Source: an uncultured Bacillus sp. (GTDB lineage Bacteria; Bacillota; Bacilli; Bacillales; Cytobacillaceae). From it: a DNA stretch of 16,430 nucleotides. Every line of letters starts with the position of its first letter. The stretch's first letter is position 1. Location of the stretch: assembly GCA_937894355.1 (NCBI GenBank), contig CALCRD010000304.1, forward strand, positions 1 through 16,430. Direction: 5' to 3'. Made by a program: the position numbers and the translations under genes. Of this stretch, positions 6,442-14,711 are shown one piece after another. The notes below the pieces were generated by a model. That model ran no database searches, was not told the origin of the DNA, and was given only the letters and a program-made list of their open reading frames with translations.

Positions 6442-7233
6442 TCACCCTCCTTGAATAATCAGTTGTTTTTTAGCCAAAATCCATAAAACATATATCGGCA
6501 CAATTAAAATAGTTACCCAGACCGCCTGCGACAAAATGGCTTCAAAGGCCTGGCTATTGGTAAATCCTCCAGTGAAAATCATGCTTGGAAGATAACTAAT
6601 TCCTTGAAACGGTAAAAACTTCATAATTTCCTGAGCCCAGCCTGGAAAAAAGCTGATTGGCAATAACAAGCCTGAAAACAAGTCGATTATGACCCGTTTT
6701 GCCCGAATTAAGCCGGTATTATTATAGAGAAAAAAGGTGGCAATACCTGCAAGTAAATTGATTTGCGTATTAATGAAGAAACTTAACAAGATTGATACGA
6801 AAAATAATCCCAAGGTCGCAACTGGAATCGAAAAGTCCAATTGGAATATGAACGACACAATGACCATCCCCGGAAGTGAGAAGAGGAACAAGCGAAACAG
6901 CCCTTCTCCTAATCCTTGCATCATCTTCATCCCTAAATAACTGTATGGTCGGATCAATTCCACCGCAACTCGGCCATCCATGATTTCCGTTGCCATTTCC
7001 CGGTCAAGATTATTAAAATAAAAGGCCCGGGCCATCCAAGCAACCGCAATATAAGTGGTCATTTGAGTGACTGATAATCCTTCAATTTCAGCTTTATCTC
7101 CATAAATACCCGTCCACAAGAAATAATAAGCGCCAATATTAATACTATAAATAAGAATTCCGCTATAATAGTCGGTCCGATAAGCTAGCATCATTAAGAA
7201 GCGAATTCGGATCATTTCTAAATATTTTCCCAT
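6442..7233 (-). CDS. ABC-2 family transporter permease (COG4587-like)
   Basis: This is the first membrane subunit of the ABC exporter. The 263-residue protein has about six hydrophobic segments and an N-terminal amphipathic stretch (MGKYLEMIRIRFLMMLAYRT) before the first one. A loop containing DREMATEIMDGRVAVELIRP (about 98-117) resembles the corresponding loop of the second permease, so the two probably form a heterodimer. The ATG at 7233 has GGGAGG 8 nt upstream, 14 bp after the ATPase stop. Gene order ATPase-permease-permease matches the uncharacterised COG4586/4587/3694 system common in Firmicutes. Confidence 0.88.
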   Translation of the reverse strand: MGKYLEMIRIRFLMMLAYRTDYYSGILIYSINIGAYYFLWTGIYGDKAEIEGLSVTQMTTYIAVAWMARAFYFNNLDREMATEIMDGRVAVELIRPYSYLGMKMMQGLGEGLFRLFLFSLPGMVIVSFIFQLDFSIPVATLGLFFVSILLSFFINTQINLLAGIATFFLYNNTGLIRAKRVIIDLFSGLLLPISFFPGWAQEIMKFLPFQGISYLPSMIFTGGFTNSQAFEAILSQAVWVTILIVPIYVLWILAKKQLIIQGG

Positions 7234-7247
7234 CCGATACGCCTCCC

Positions 7248-8258
7248 TTAAACAGACCCTTTTTCATATATGTTTCGGACAATTTCTTCTGTAGAAGGTT
7301 CATTGATTTTGATGTCCTTGATTTTGTAAGCCGCGACTACCTTGGCAATAATTCTTGAGATCAGTTCATCATTATCTTTTTCGGTATGAATCTTGAAAAT
7401 TTGATGTTCTTCATCAATCTCCCAAGACACAGGTTCACCCTTAGTTGTCGCCTCCAATGTTGCCAAATCAACGCTTTGTAAAAATTGAAATTCAATGTCC
7501 TTCCCTTCCACCCAAGTTTCCTTCAAGCTTTTTAACGCACCGTCATAGATGATTTTTCCTTCATCAAGCATTATAACCCGTTCACATAAAGCTTCGATGT
7601 CAGTTAAATCGTGGGTAGTTAACAGAATAGTTGTATTGTATTTTTGATTAATCTCTTTTAAAAATTCGCGAATTTTCATTTTCACTAGCACATCTAAGCC
7701 GATTGTCGGTTCATCTAAAAATAATAGCGGCGGATTGTGAATCAACGCCGCTGCCAGCTCACAACGCATCCGTTGTCCTAGCGATAATTTTCGGACCGGT
7801 TTATCTAACAGCGGCTCCAAATCAAGCGTTTTGATTACATGTCCCATGTGTTCGTTATACTGCTCATCTGAAACTTTATAAACCTTCTTTAATAATCGGA
7901 AGGATTCTTGAACAGCAATGTCCCACCATAATTGGGAACGTTGTCCGAATACAACCCCAATCGTTTGCACAAATTTTTCCCGTTCCTTATGGGGGTTCAT
8001 CCCATTTACCCTGACACTACCTGAAGTTGGCGTTAGTATCCCGGTTAACATTTTTATTGTTGTCGATTTTCCGGCGCCGTTCTCACCGATATAGCCGACC
8101 ATTTCCCCTTGCTTTATTGTAAAATTAATATCATTTACCGCCGATAAAACTTTGTAATTTCTCGTAAATAAATCTCGAAAAGCTCCTTTTAATCCAGAAC
8201 GACTCGAGTATGCTTTAAAATCTTTTTGTAAATTATTAACGATAATGGCATCCTTCAT
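7248..8258 (-). CDS. ABC transporter ATP-binding protein (COG4586-like)
   Basis: This is the ATPase that drives the two permeases encoded downstream. The 336-residue protein has Walker A GENGAGKST (58-66), a Q-loop near GQRSQLWW (105-112), signature LSLGQ (158-162), Walker B LLFLDEP (178-184) and the switch His216 (TTHD). The long N-terminal insert (about 15-36) and a C-terminal accessory domain of about 90 residues are typical of COG4586 and of export ATPases of the DrrA/NatA kind. The ATG at 8258 has GGAGG 7 nt upstream. It is the first gene of its operon and divergent from hemL. Drug, lipid or polysaccharide export are all possible. Confidence 0.92.
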   Translation of the reverse strand: MKDAIIVNNLQKDFKAYSSRSGLKGAFRDLFTRNYKVLSAVNDINFTIKQGEMVGYIGENGAGKSTTIKMLTGILTPTSGSVRVNGMNPHKEREKFVQTIGVVFGQRSQLWWDIAVQESFRLLKKVYKVSDEQYNEHMGHVIKTLDLEPLLDKPVRKLSLGQRMRCELAAALIHNPPLLFLDEPTIGLDVLVKMKIREFLKEINQKYNTTILLTTHDLTDIEALCERVIMLDEGKIIYDGALKSLKETWVEGKDIEFQFLQSVDLATLEATTKGEPVSWEIDEEHQIFKIHTEKDNDELISRIIAKVVAAYKIKDIKINEPSTEEIVRNIYEKGSV

Positions 8259-8297
8259 GGTTTCTCCTCCAAATTCACTTCCCTAATATTTTAGTTT

Positions 8298-8312
8298 ATC
8301 GAATCATTATCA
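8298..8312 (-). promoter_or_regulatory. Possible Fur-like half site between ABC operon and hemL
   Basis: On the minus strand TGATAATGATTCGAT has one perfect Fur half-site (TGATAAT) and a poor second half, matching the 7-1-7 consensus TGATAATNATTATCA at about 10 of 14 positions. Its place between two divergent starts makes regulation possible, but the match is too weak to assert. Confidence 0.22.
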
Positions 8313-8375
8313 TTTAAACAACAAACATGATTTTCCTCTCCCGTACGGTTCGAACAACTCAGGATTGTTTTTTTC

Positions 8376-8384
8376 TGCTAAAAT
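8376..8384 (+). promoter_or_regulatory. Extended -10 promoter for hemL
   Basis: TGCTAAAAT is a -10 hexamer TAAAAT (8379-8384) with the TGn extension, 31 bp upstream of the hemL ATG. No good -35 box is found 16-18 bp upstream, as is common for extended -10 promoters. Confidence 0.5.
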
Positions 8385-8415
8385 AAGAAATGAAGATTAA
8401 AGAGGAGGAAAAAAG

Positions 8416-9711
8416 ATGAGATTTACGAATTCAGAACGCATACATAAAGAAGCACTCGAACATATCGTTGGCGGGGTGAACAGCCCCTCAAGATCATACA
8501 AAGCTGTAGGTGGCGGTTCTCCTGTCGTCATGGAAAGAGGACAAGGAGCCTATTTTTTCGATGTTGATGGAAATCAATACATCGATTATCTAGCTGCATA
8601 CGGACCAATCATTACTGGTCACGCTCATCCCCACATTACTGAGGCGATAAAAAAAGCCGCAGAAACTGGAGTTCTTTATGGGACACCAACACCACATGAA
8701 GTTAAATTTGCCAAAATACTGAAAGAAGCGATTCCTTCACTTGATAAAGTCCGGTTTGTTAATTCCGGAACAGAAGCAGTGATGACAACAATCCGGGTTG
8801 CTCGCGCTTACACCGGAAGAGATAAGATTATTAAATTTGCTGGTTGCTATCACGGACATTCCGATCTTGTTCTAGTGGCCGCAGGTTCTGGACCATCTAC
8901 ATTAGGAACTCCTGATTCCGCTGGTGTCCCTAAAAGTATCGCTCAAGAAGTGATTACAGTTCCGTTTAACGATATTGAGCCCTATAAAGCTGCTCTTGAA
9001 AAATGGGGTGACCAAGTTGCCGCGGTTTTAGTCGAGCCAATCGTTGGAAACTTTGGGATTGTTGAACCGAAACCAGGATTTTTAGAACAAGTGAATGAAC
9101 TTACCCATGCTGCCGGTGCCTTAGTTATTTATGATGAAGTCATTACGGCGTTCCGCTTTATGTATGGCGGTGCTCAGGATTTACTTGGTGTAAAACCAGA
9201 CTTAACCGCACTTGGAAAAATCATTGGCGGCGGACTACCAATTGGTGCTTACGGTGGACGTCTGGACATAATGGAAACAGTAGCTCCACTAGGTCCTGCC
9301 TATCAAGCTGGAACTATGGCTGGAAACCCAGCTTCCATGTTATCAGGGATTGCTTGTTTAGAAGTTTTACAGCAACAAGGTGTGTATGAATATTTAGATG
9401 AGCTTGGTGCTGCGCTTGAAGCAGGTATTATCCAGGCTGCCGCTGAAAATCGGATTTCGATTACTATTAACCGGCTCAAGGGTGCATTGACGGTTTATTT
9501 TACCAAAGAGAAGATTGAAAATTACGAGCAAGCGAAAGATGCTGATGGCGAGATGTTTGCCAGGTTCTTTAAGCTGATGCTTCATCAAGGGATTAATTTG
9601 GCGCCGTCAAAATATGAGGCATGGTTTGTTACGATTGCTCATACAATGGAAGATATTGAAGCAACGATACATGCTGTCAATAATGCGTTCCAGGAGATGG
9701 CGGAGGTATAG
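8416..9711 (+). CDS. hemL: Glutamate-1-semialdehyde 2,1-aminomutase
   Basis: This PLP enzyme converts glutamate-1-semialdehyde to 5-aminolevulinate, the last step of the C5 route to tetrapyrroles. The 431-residue protein has the full class-III aminotransferase fold: N-terminal GGVNSPSR (19-26), SGTEA (117-121), the YHGHSD region (145-150), DEV (240-242) and the PLP-binding Lys268 in TALGKIIGGGLP. The ATG at 8416 follows GAGGAGG by 7 nt. It is monocistronic, with its own terminator. Bacillus species usually carry two such genes: hemL in the hemAXCDBL operon, and gsaB near perR and bcp. By position this is probably gsaB. Confidence 0.94.
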   Translation: MRFTNSERIHKEALEHIVGGVNSPSRSYKAVGGGSPVVMERGQGAYFFDVDGNQYIDYLAAYGPIITGHAHPHITEAIKKAAETGVLYGTPTPHEVKFAKILKEAIPSLDKVRFVNSGTEAVMTTIRVARAYTGRDKIIKFAGCYHGHSDLVLVAAGSGPSTLGTPDSAGVPKSIAQEVITVPFNDIEPYKAALEKWGDQVAAVLVEPIVGNFGIVEPKPGFLEQVNELTHAAGALVIYDEVITAFRFMYGGAQDLLGVKPDLTALGKIIGGGLPIGAYGGRLDIMETVAPLGPAYQAGTMAGNPASMLSGIACLEVLQQQGVYEYLDELGAALEAGIIQAAAENRISITINRLKGALTVYFTKEKIENYEQAKDADGEMFARFFKLMLHQGINLAPSKYEAWFVTIAHTMEDIEATIHAVNNAFQEMAEV

Positions 9712-9732
9712 ATTATTCACTTTTTATTCATT

Positions 9733-9760
9733 ACAGGTGCAGTTTTGCACCTGTTTTTTT
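9733..9760 (+). terminator. hemL terminator
   Basis: A perfect 8-bp stem, ACAGGTGC (9733-9740) with GCACCTGT (9747-9754), has a 6-nt loop and runs into seven T residues. It lies 22 bp after the hemL stop codon and separates hemL from gltB. Confidence 0.93.
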
Positions 9761-9781
9761 ATGTGATTTTGTCGAAAATGC

Positions 9782-9854
9782 ATATTTAATCGAATTCTAC
9801 GATAAATCTCCACAGTCCCCGATATCCATACAACTGTATATTTAATTGAATTCT
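9782..9854 (+). promoter_or_regulatory. Direct repeats at the gltB promoter
   Basis: ATATTTAATCGAATTCT (9782-9798) recurs as ATATTTAATTGAATTCT (9838-9854), 16 of 17 identical and 56 bp apart. The second copy covers the -35 region of the gltB promoter candidate, as expected for operator sites of a regulator. Which regulator is unknown; glutamate synthase genes are commonly controlled by LysR-type GltC or by TnrA, but I see no clear TnrA site. Confidence 0.5.
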
Positions 9855-9874
9855 GAATATTCTTATGATAAGAT
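9846..9874 (+). promoter_or_regulatory. Candidate gltB promoter
   Basis: TTGAAT (9846-9851) and TAAGAT (9869-9874) are separated by 17 bp, each matching consensus at 4 of 6 positions. Such a moderate promoter would fit an activated gene. The leader would be about 210 nt and contains the short inverted-repeat element and the split ribosome binding site. Confidence 0.45.
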
Positions 9875-9967
9875 TAACCTTGACTATTATTGCAGTTTTT
9901 TATCCTCCCCACCACTATCCATTCCCTTTTATTAGTAATTGATCCTGAACTTTTTTAATGAGGCTTC

Positions 9968-10005
9968 ATTAAACTAGGCTGTTGATTTCCGTTCCAATCA
10001 ACAGG
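9968..10005 (+). repeat. Short, internally deleted copy of the inverted-repeat element
   Basis: CTGTTGATT and AATCAACAG form a perfect 9-bp stem around TCCGTTCC. The left flank, TTAAACTAGGCTGTTGATTT, is almost identical to the left end of the 150-bp element at 14712, and TCCAATCAAC matches its right end. The copy therefore looks like the two ends joined with the middle missing. It lies in the gltB leader, next to another stem, TTAATGA/TCATTAA (about 9955-9972). Confidence 0.7.
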
Positions 10006-10043
10006 TTCTTTAAAATAGCCTTAATGCAATCCAACTTTTTTAT

Positions 10044-10094
10044 AGGAGGTGAACCGGCTTTATAGGGATTACCTTTTATGAAGCCGAATTTATG
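10044..10094 (+). promoter_or_regulatory. Split ribosome binding site of gltB with bridging hairpin
   Basis: A strong Shine-Dalgarno sequence AGGAGGTGA (10044-10052) is 42 nt from the gltB ATG at 10092, far beyond the usual 5-10 nt. Between them CGGCTTTATA (10055-10064) pairs with TATGAAGCCG (10077-10086), a 10-bp stem with one G-U pair and a 12-nt loop. With the hairpin folded, the distance from GGAGG to ATG falls to 10 nt. The 3' arm also holds an ATG at 10078 that opens a five-codon frame. Confidence 0.6.
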
Positions 10095-13000
10095 AATAAT
10101 ACTTGGAACCCTGCCTTGTTTAAAGATTTTTATCGTCATGAACATGATGCTTGTGGTATTGTTGCCGCTCTCGAAAAAAGGAAAATCGCTACGCGGGAGA
10201 ATATTTTCCAATGTATCGATGCCCTGGTGATGATGAATCATCGAGCTGGTTTTACCAATGGTGAGGGTGACGGGGTTGGAATTCATATTGATATTCCCAA
10301 ACGGCTCTGGAAGAAAAAATTGCAACAGGCGGGCAATAACCCTGATGTTGTTGATGGCGAAAATTTTGTGGTTGGCCATGTTTTTATAAAGAAGGATGCT
10401 GACCCAGCGGGAATTTTGAACGAGCTTCACGAAAAGCTCACCAACAATCAATTAGAAATTGTTTTTGAATCAGACAAGGTAACGAATCCGGCGGCACTTG
10501 GTCCAATTGCCCTCCAAGAAAATCCGCTGTTTTGGCAGTTTGCCTGTGTTGCCCCACAATCGGGAACTGAATTATCCAAAAAGCTGTTTGAGATTATGAT
10601 AGATTTCGAAAAGAATACTGCTGTTCATGTCTCTTCTTTAAGTCAATTCCATGCTATTTATAAGGTTATGGGTGCCGGAGATATTCTTCCTAAATATTAT
10701 CATGACCTTGCCAGCCCTCTTGTTTCATCTACTATTACTCTTGGACATAATCGTTATTCCACCAATACTTTATCTAGTTTTTTCCGGGTTCAGCCGTTTA
10801 GTGTTCTTGGCCATAACGGCGAAATTAATACGATCTCTAAATTGCGTGATGAGGCGGTTATGCTCAGTATTCCGTTGGTCAAGGACGGCAGTGATTCACA
10901 GGATTTAAGTAGAATCATTGAAACACTAATTTGCCGCGACGGCTACTCATTATTTGAAGCGATGGAAGTATTATTTCCGCCAATTATTAATGAAATTAAA
11001 GCTTACCCCAGTCGTTTGCAGGATTTTTACACTTATATTCGTGAAGCATGGGGCCATTTTGCCCAAGGTCCAGCGGGGATCATTTCTCGGTTCGCCGATG
11101 AAGCGGTGTTTAGTGTGGATTCACTGGGACTTCGACCGCTATGGATGCTGGAAACGACTTCTTCTTATCTTTTCTCATCTGAACCTGGCATTATCCCAAC
11201 TGAAGAATTTATCAATGATCCAAAACCGCTTGCTCCAGGTGAAAAGGTTGGCTTCAAATATCGTGCTAATATTCTTGAAGTTTTATATATGAATGAATTT
11301 CAGAACGAAGTCTATGCCCGTTTTAATCAGAAAGTTACTTTTTCCGATGCTAGAATGCGGTTAGTGCCACCTAAATTAGCGATAGTTGCGGCAACCTCTG
11401 ATTCTACTAAAATCCAAAATGGCCAGTACAAAGCTTTTGGCTGGGAAAGAGAGCATGTTCAATTGGTGGAACAAATGGCTGAAAAAGGCGCTGAACCGAT
11501 CCGGTCACTCGGCCATGATTCCCCTTTAGCAGCCCTTAATTCTGAGCGCAAAAACCTGGCTGATTTTATCAAAGAAAGTGTAGCTGTTGTAACCAATCCT
11601 GCCATTGATCGTGACCGGGAAACGGAACATTTTTCCACCCGAACGATTATTGGTGCTCGTCCGTCACTTTTTAGCAAAGCAGAGGTTTCAACGATTGTCG
11701 AGCTGACCACCCCGATATTAATCGAGGGCAAAGCCGGTGTTGACGTTGCCGCTGAACTTGGTCAACCTAGCTATGAGCAACTTGTTCAATACTATCAGGA
11801 TAAGCAGCTTACAGGCTTCATTTCAACTACAGTCGAGAAGGAAGAATCAATTCCTGCTGCCTTAGCTCGACTCACCCATGCCACAATTCAGGCAGTGAAG
11901 GCCGGGAAAACCTTGATTGTGTTAGACGATGCCGCTGCCCATCAACAAGAGCAATACTGGATCGATCCGCAGCTGGTCACTTCGGCCATTAATCAAGCCT
12001 TAGTCGAAGCTGGTTTAAGACGAAACTGTTCTCTGCTGTTACGCTCAGCCGCTCTTCGGTCTTTACATGATAATATGATTGCTTACGGTTTGGGAGCAGA
12101 TGTGATTAGTCCTTATTATATGTTCATGACTGTAATCGATGAGGCATTAGCTCCGGTGAAAAACCTGTATTCTGCACTTACCAAAGGAATGGAAAAGGTT
12201 ATTTCAACGATTGGTATTCATGAAGTCCGCGGATATGGGCGACTTTTTTCCACCATCGGCTTACACGATGAGATCTCTCATTATCTATATACGGTAAACT
12301 TCCTTGGTTCGGACACCCTTGACTATAATTTTGAAGCAATGAAGGTAGATTCTGTGGCAAGGGCTGCTGATTTCCATAACGATAAAGCTCGGATTGGTAA
12401 AAGCTTCAATCTTTTCCCACGGATTTGGAAGTCTATTGGTGAAGTCGCCGTAACTGGGAAGTATGATGCCTATCGGGAAAAAATTAATGAGCAAGAGGGA
12501 CAAAATCCAATTACGATTCGGCACTTAACCGGATTGAAGCAGTCAGCTAAGCCAATGTTACCGGAGTTTGTGGACATCCGAGTTGGTGATCATGATCTGC
12601 CATTCGTCATCTCATCGATGTCCTTTGGCTCTCAAAGTGAAATTGCTTTTCGGGCTTATGCCGAAGGGGCGAACCGCTTAAATATGGTCAGTTTAACCGG
12701 TGAAGGTGGCGAGATTAAAGATATGCTTGGGAAGTATCCTAAGACTCGCGGACAACAAGTAGCTTCCGGCCGGTTTGGCATTAACGCCGAACTAATTAAT
12801 TCCTCCAATCTGTTGGAAATAAAAATTGGGCAAGGGGCTAAACCAGGTGAGGGCGGTCATTTACCAGGGTCAAAGGTTACCGCCAAAATTGCCGCGGCTC
12901 GAAATGCAACAATTGGTTCAGATTTAATTTCGCCTTCCAATAATCATGATATTTATTCGATTGAAGACTTAGCTCAAATGATTCATGAGTTAAAGACAGC

Positions 13001-14561
13001 GAACGACCAGGCCAAGGTGGCGGTAAAAGTACCTATTGTCCCCAATATCGGTACAATTGCCGTCGGAATCGCCAAAGCCGGAGCTGACATCATTACCTTA
13101 AGTGGGTTTGATGGTGGTACAGGTGCAGCCAGAATTCATGCGATTCAACATGTCGGATTACCAGTGGAAATTGGCGTTAAGGCGGCACATAATGCCCTGT
13201 TAGAATCCGGGCTTCGCCACCAGGTTGAAATATGGGCTGACGGAGGCATCAAAAGTGCCTTAGATGTGTTAAAAATAATGCTGCTCGGAGCAAATCGGGT
13301 CGGATTTGGAACACTGTCGATGATTGCAGTTGGTTGTACGACCTGCCGCGGCTGTCACTTAGATACCTGTCATGTCGGTATTGCCACCCAAATTGAAACA
13401 GAAGTCCAAGCAAAGAATCATGGATTGCGACGCTTTGTTCCTCGCCAATTCGACTCTGCCGTAAAAGGAATTGTCAATTTATATACAGCCTTTGGTGCTG
13501 AGCTAAAGCGATTAGCATCCACAGTGGGCATAAAAAATCTCCAAGCAGTGGTGGGTCGCTCCGATTTACTCGAACAAATTAAAGGTCATAATCAATTGAA
13601 TTTAGCTTATTTGCTAAACACTTTGCCTCTTAGTTTACAGAGTCCTAATGATGGCGTCGCCTCTATCCAATCATCGCAGCTACAGTTAGCTGCTGGTGGT
13701 ACGGATTATTTAGATGCTGTAGCCGCTGAGCTCCATCATTCTCGTGAATTTCACGGGGTAAATTCGGGGCAACGGGTACTAGGGAGCCGAGTTTCTTGTC
13801 ACCGGGTTCGTGACCGATTAGATGGTTCATATCAAAGCTTGGCCCCAGTCCACTTACAGTACAAAAGCTCCATTCCTGGCAATGGACTTGGTGCCTATCT
13901 ATCAAAGGGAATTAATATGGAAATTAGCGGTGGCGCCCAAGATGGCATTGGAAAAACCGCTTTCGGCGGCAGCATCATGATTTTCAAATCTGCTGGCAAG
14001 GATGGAAAGCTTTTTAATGGTTCGGTTGGCAAGGGATTTGGCTATGGTGCTCAGCACGGCCTGCTGGTTGCCCAAGGGGACGCAGATTCTCGAGCTGGGA
14101 TTAGACTTTCTGGTGCTGATATTATTATCGCCGGTAATCTGAAACAGCCAATCCCTCAAGTCGAACACGGAAATATTAGCACCCATGCCAATATCAAAGG
14201 CTTTGCTTTTGAATACATGACAAATGGAAGAGGCCTCGTCCTTGGAGATCCTGGCCCTTGGATTTGCGCCGGAATGACCGGCGGTGTAGTTTATCTTCGC
14301 CACCAGCCCGAGTTAGGCTTAACCTTATCAGCAATTCAACGCCGAATCGCCAAAGGCGCAAAAGTTTCTATTACTTCTCTTTCGGAAAAAGGAATAGCTG
14401 ATGTGAAGGAATTACTCGGAAACTACAGTAAAGCATTAGCCTCACAAGACCAACATGATGAAGTGTCCATATTAAGTTTTCTAATAGCCAAACCAGAGGA
14501 TCACTTCTTTCAAGTTGTTCCAGTTAAGGAGCAAGCAGACCCCGGAGTATCAACTGAGTAA
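10092..14561 (+). CDS. gltB: Glutamate synthase large subunit (GltB-type)
   Basis: The enzyme makes glutamate from glutamine and 2-oxoglutarate. The 1489-residue protein has the complete order of domains: class-II glutaminase (about 21-420), central domain (about 450-720), FMN domain (about 770-1150) and GXGXG beta-helix (about 1200-1420). Cys21 in HDACGIV is the nucleophile after a 20-residue propeptide; HNRYSTNT (219-226), HNGEINT (241-247) and DGSDSQDL (265-272) complete the glutaminase site. LTGEGGE (868-874) and GFDGGTGAA (1005-1013) mark the FMN domain. The 3Fe-4S cysteines are Cys1082, Cys1088 and Cys1093, with an extra Cys1085; the usual CPVG is CHVG here. No gltD small-subunit gene is nearby, so its electron donor is unknown. 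The ATG at 10092 gives the expected propeptide length. Confidence 0.92.
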   Translation: MNNTWNPALFKDFYRHEHDACGIVAALEKRKIATRENIFQCIDALVMMNHRAGFTNGEGDGVGIHIDIPKRLWKKKLQQAGNNPDVVDGENFVVGHVFIKKDADPAGILNELHEKLTNNQLEIVFESDKVTNPAALGPIALQENPLFWQFACVAPQSGTELSKKLFEIMIDFEKNTAVHVSSLSQFHAIYKVMGAGDILPKYYHDLASPLVSSTITLGHNRYSTNTLSSFFRVQPFSVLGHNGEINTISKLRDEAVMLSIPLVKDGSDSQDLSRIIETLICRDGYSLFEAMEVLFPPIINEIKAYPSRLQDFYTYIREAWGHFAQGPAGIISRFADEAVFSVDSLGLRPLWMLETTSSYLFSSEPGIIPTEEFINDPKPLAPGEKVGFKYRANILEVLYMNEFQNEVYARFNQKVTFSDARMRLVPPKLAIVAATSDSTKIQNGQYKAFGWEREHVQLVEQMAEKGAEPIRSLGHDSPLAALNSERKNLADFIKESVAVVTNPAIDRDRETEHFSTRTIIGARPSLFSKAEVSTIVELTTPILIEGKAGVDVAAELGQPSYEQLVQYYQDKQLTGFISTTVEKEESIPAALARLTHATIQAVKAGKTLIVLDDAAAHQQEQYWIDPQLVTSAINQALVEAGLRRNCSLLLRSAALRSLHDNMIAYGLGADVISPYYMFMTVIDEALAPVKNLYSALTKGMEKVISTIGIHEVRGYGRLFSTIGLHDEISHYLYTVNFLGSDTLDYNFEAMKVDSVARAADFHNDKARIGKSFNLFPRIWKSIGEVAVTGKYDAYREKINEQEGQNPITIRHLTGLKQSAKPMLPEFVDIRVGDHDLPFVISSMSFGSQSEIAFRAYAEGANRLNMVSLTGEGGEIKDMLGKYPKTRGQQVASGRFGINAELINSSNLLEIKIGQGAKPGEGGHLPGSKVTAKIAAARNATIGSDLISPSNNHDIYSIEDLAQMIHELKTANDQAKVAVKVPIVPNIGTIAVGIAKAGADIITLSGFDGGTGAARIHAIQHVGLPVEIGVKAAHNALLESGLRHQVEIWADGGIKSALDVLKIMLLGANRVGFGTLSMIAVGCTTCRGCHLDTCHVGIATQIETEVQAKNHGLRRFVPRQFDSAVKGIVNLYTAFGAELKRLASTVGIKNLQAVVGRSDLLEQIKGHNQLNLAYLLNTLPLSLQSPNDGVASIQSSQLQLAAGGTDYLDAVAAELHHSREFHGVNSGQRVLGSRVSCHRVRDRLDGSYQSLAPVHLQYKSSIPGNGLGAYLSKGINMEISGGAQDGIGKTAFGGSIMIFKSAGKDGKLFNGSVGKGFGYGAQHGLLVAQGDADSRAGIRLSGADIIIAGNLKQPIPQVEHGNISTHANIKGFAFEYMTNGRGLVLGDPGPWICAGMTGGVVYLRHQPELGLTLSAIQRRIAKGAKVSITSLSEKGIADVKELLGNYSKALASQDQHDEVSILSFLIAKPEDHFFQVVPVKEQADPGVSTE

Positions 14562-14636
14562 TGGTTGGTGATTTCGGAGTTTTAAACGAATGATGGTTGG
14601 TAAACTCGGAGTTTATACGAATAATGGTGGCAATCC
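14543..14636 (+). repeat. 32-bp imperfect tandem repeat across the gltB stop codon
   Basis: Three related units start with CGGAGT at 14543, 14575 and 14607 and contain (A/G)ATGGT(T)GG about 17 bp later. The first unit includes the last gltB codons and the TAA at 14559-14561; the other two are untranslated. The spacing is 32 bp, not a multiple of three. It looks like an old duplication of the 3' end of the gene. Confidence 0.6.
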
Positions 14637-14671
14637 CGATGGTTGTAACAATTATGATTAATGATTTATGG

Positions 14672-14701
14672 AAACGTCTGCTATCTAGTGGGCGTTTTTT
14701 T
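14672..14701 (+). terminator. gltB terminator
   Basis: AAACGTCTGC (14672-14681) pairs with GTGGGCGTTT (14688-14697) over 10 bp including three G-U pairs, with a 6-nt loop, followed by a run of seven T residues. It is about 110 bp after the gltB stop. Confidence 0.8.
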
Positions 14702-14711
14702 AGTTGTTGTG

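Noticed and set aside
13902..14303. 133-residue minus-strand frame within gltB, and other frames opposite or inside gltB
   Set aside because: They lie wholly inside the well-supported gltB coding sequence and show no domain or ribosome binding site.
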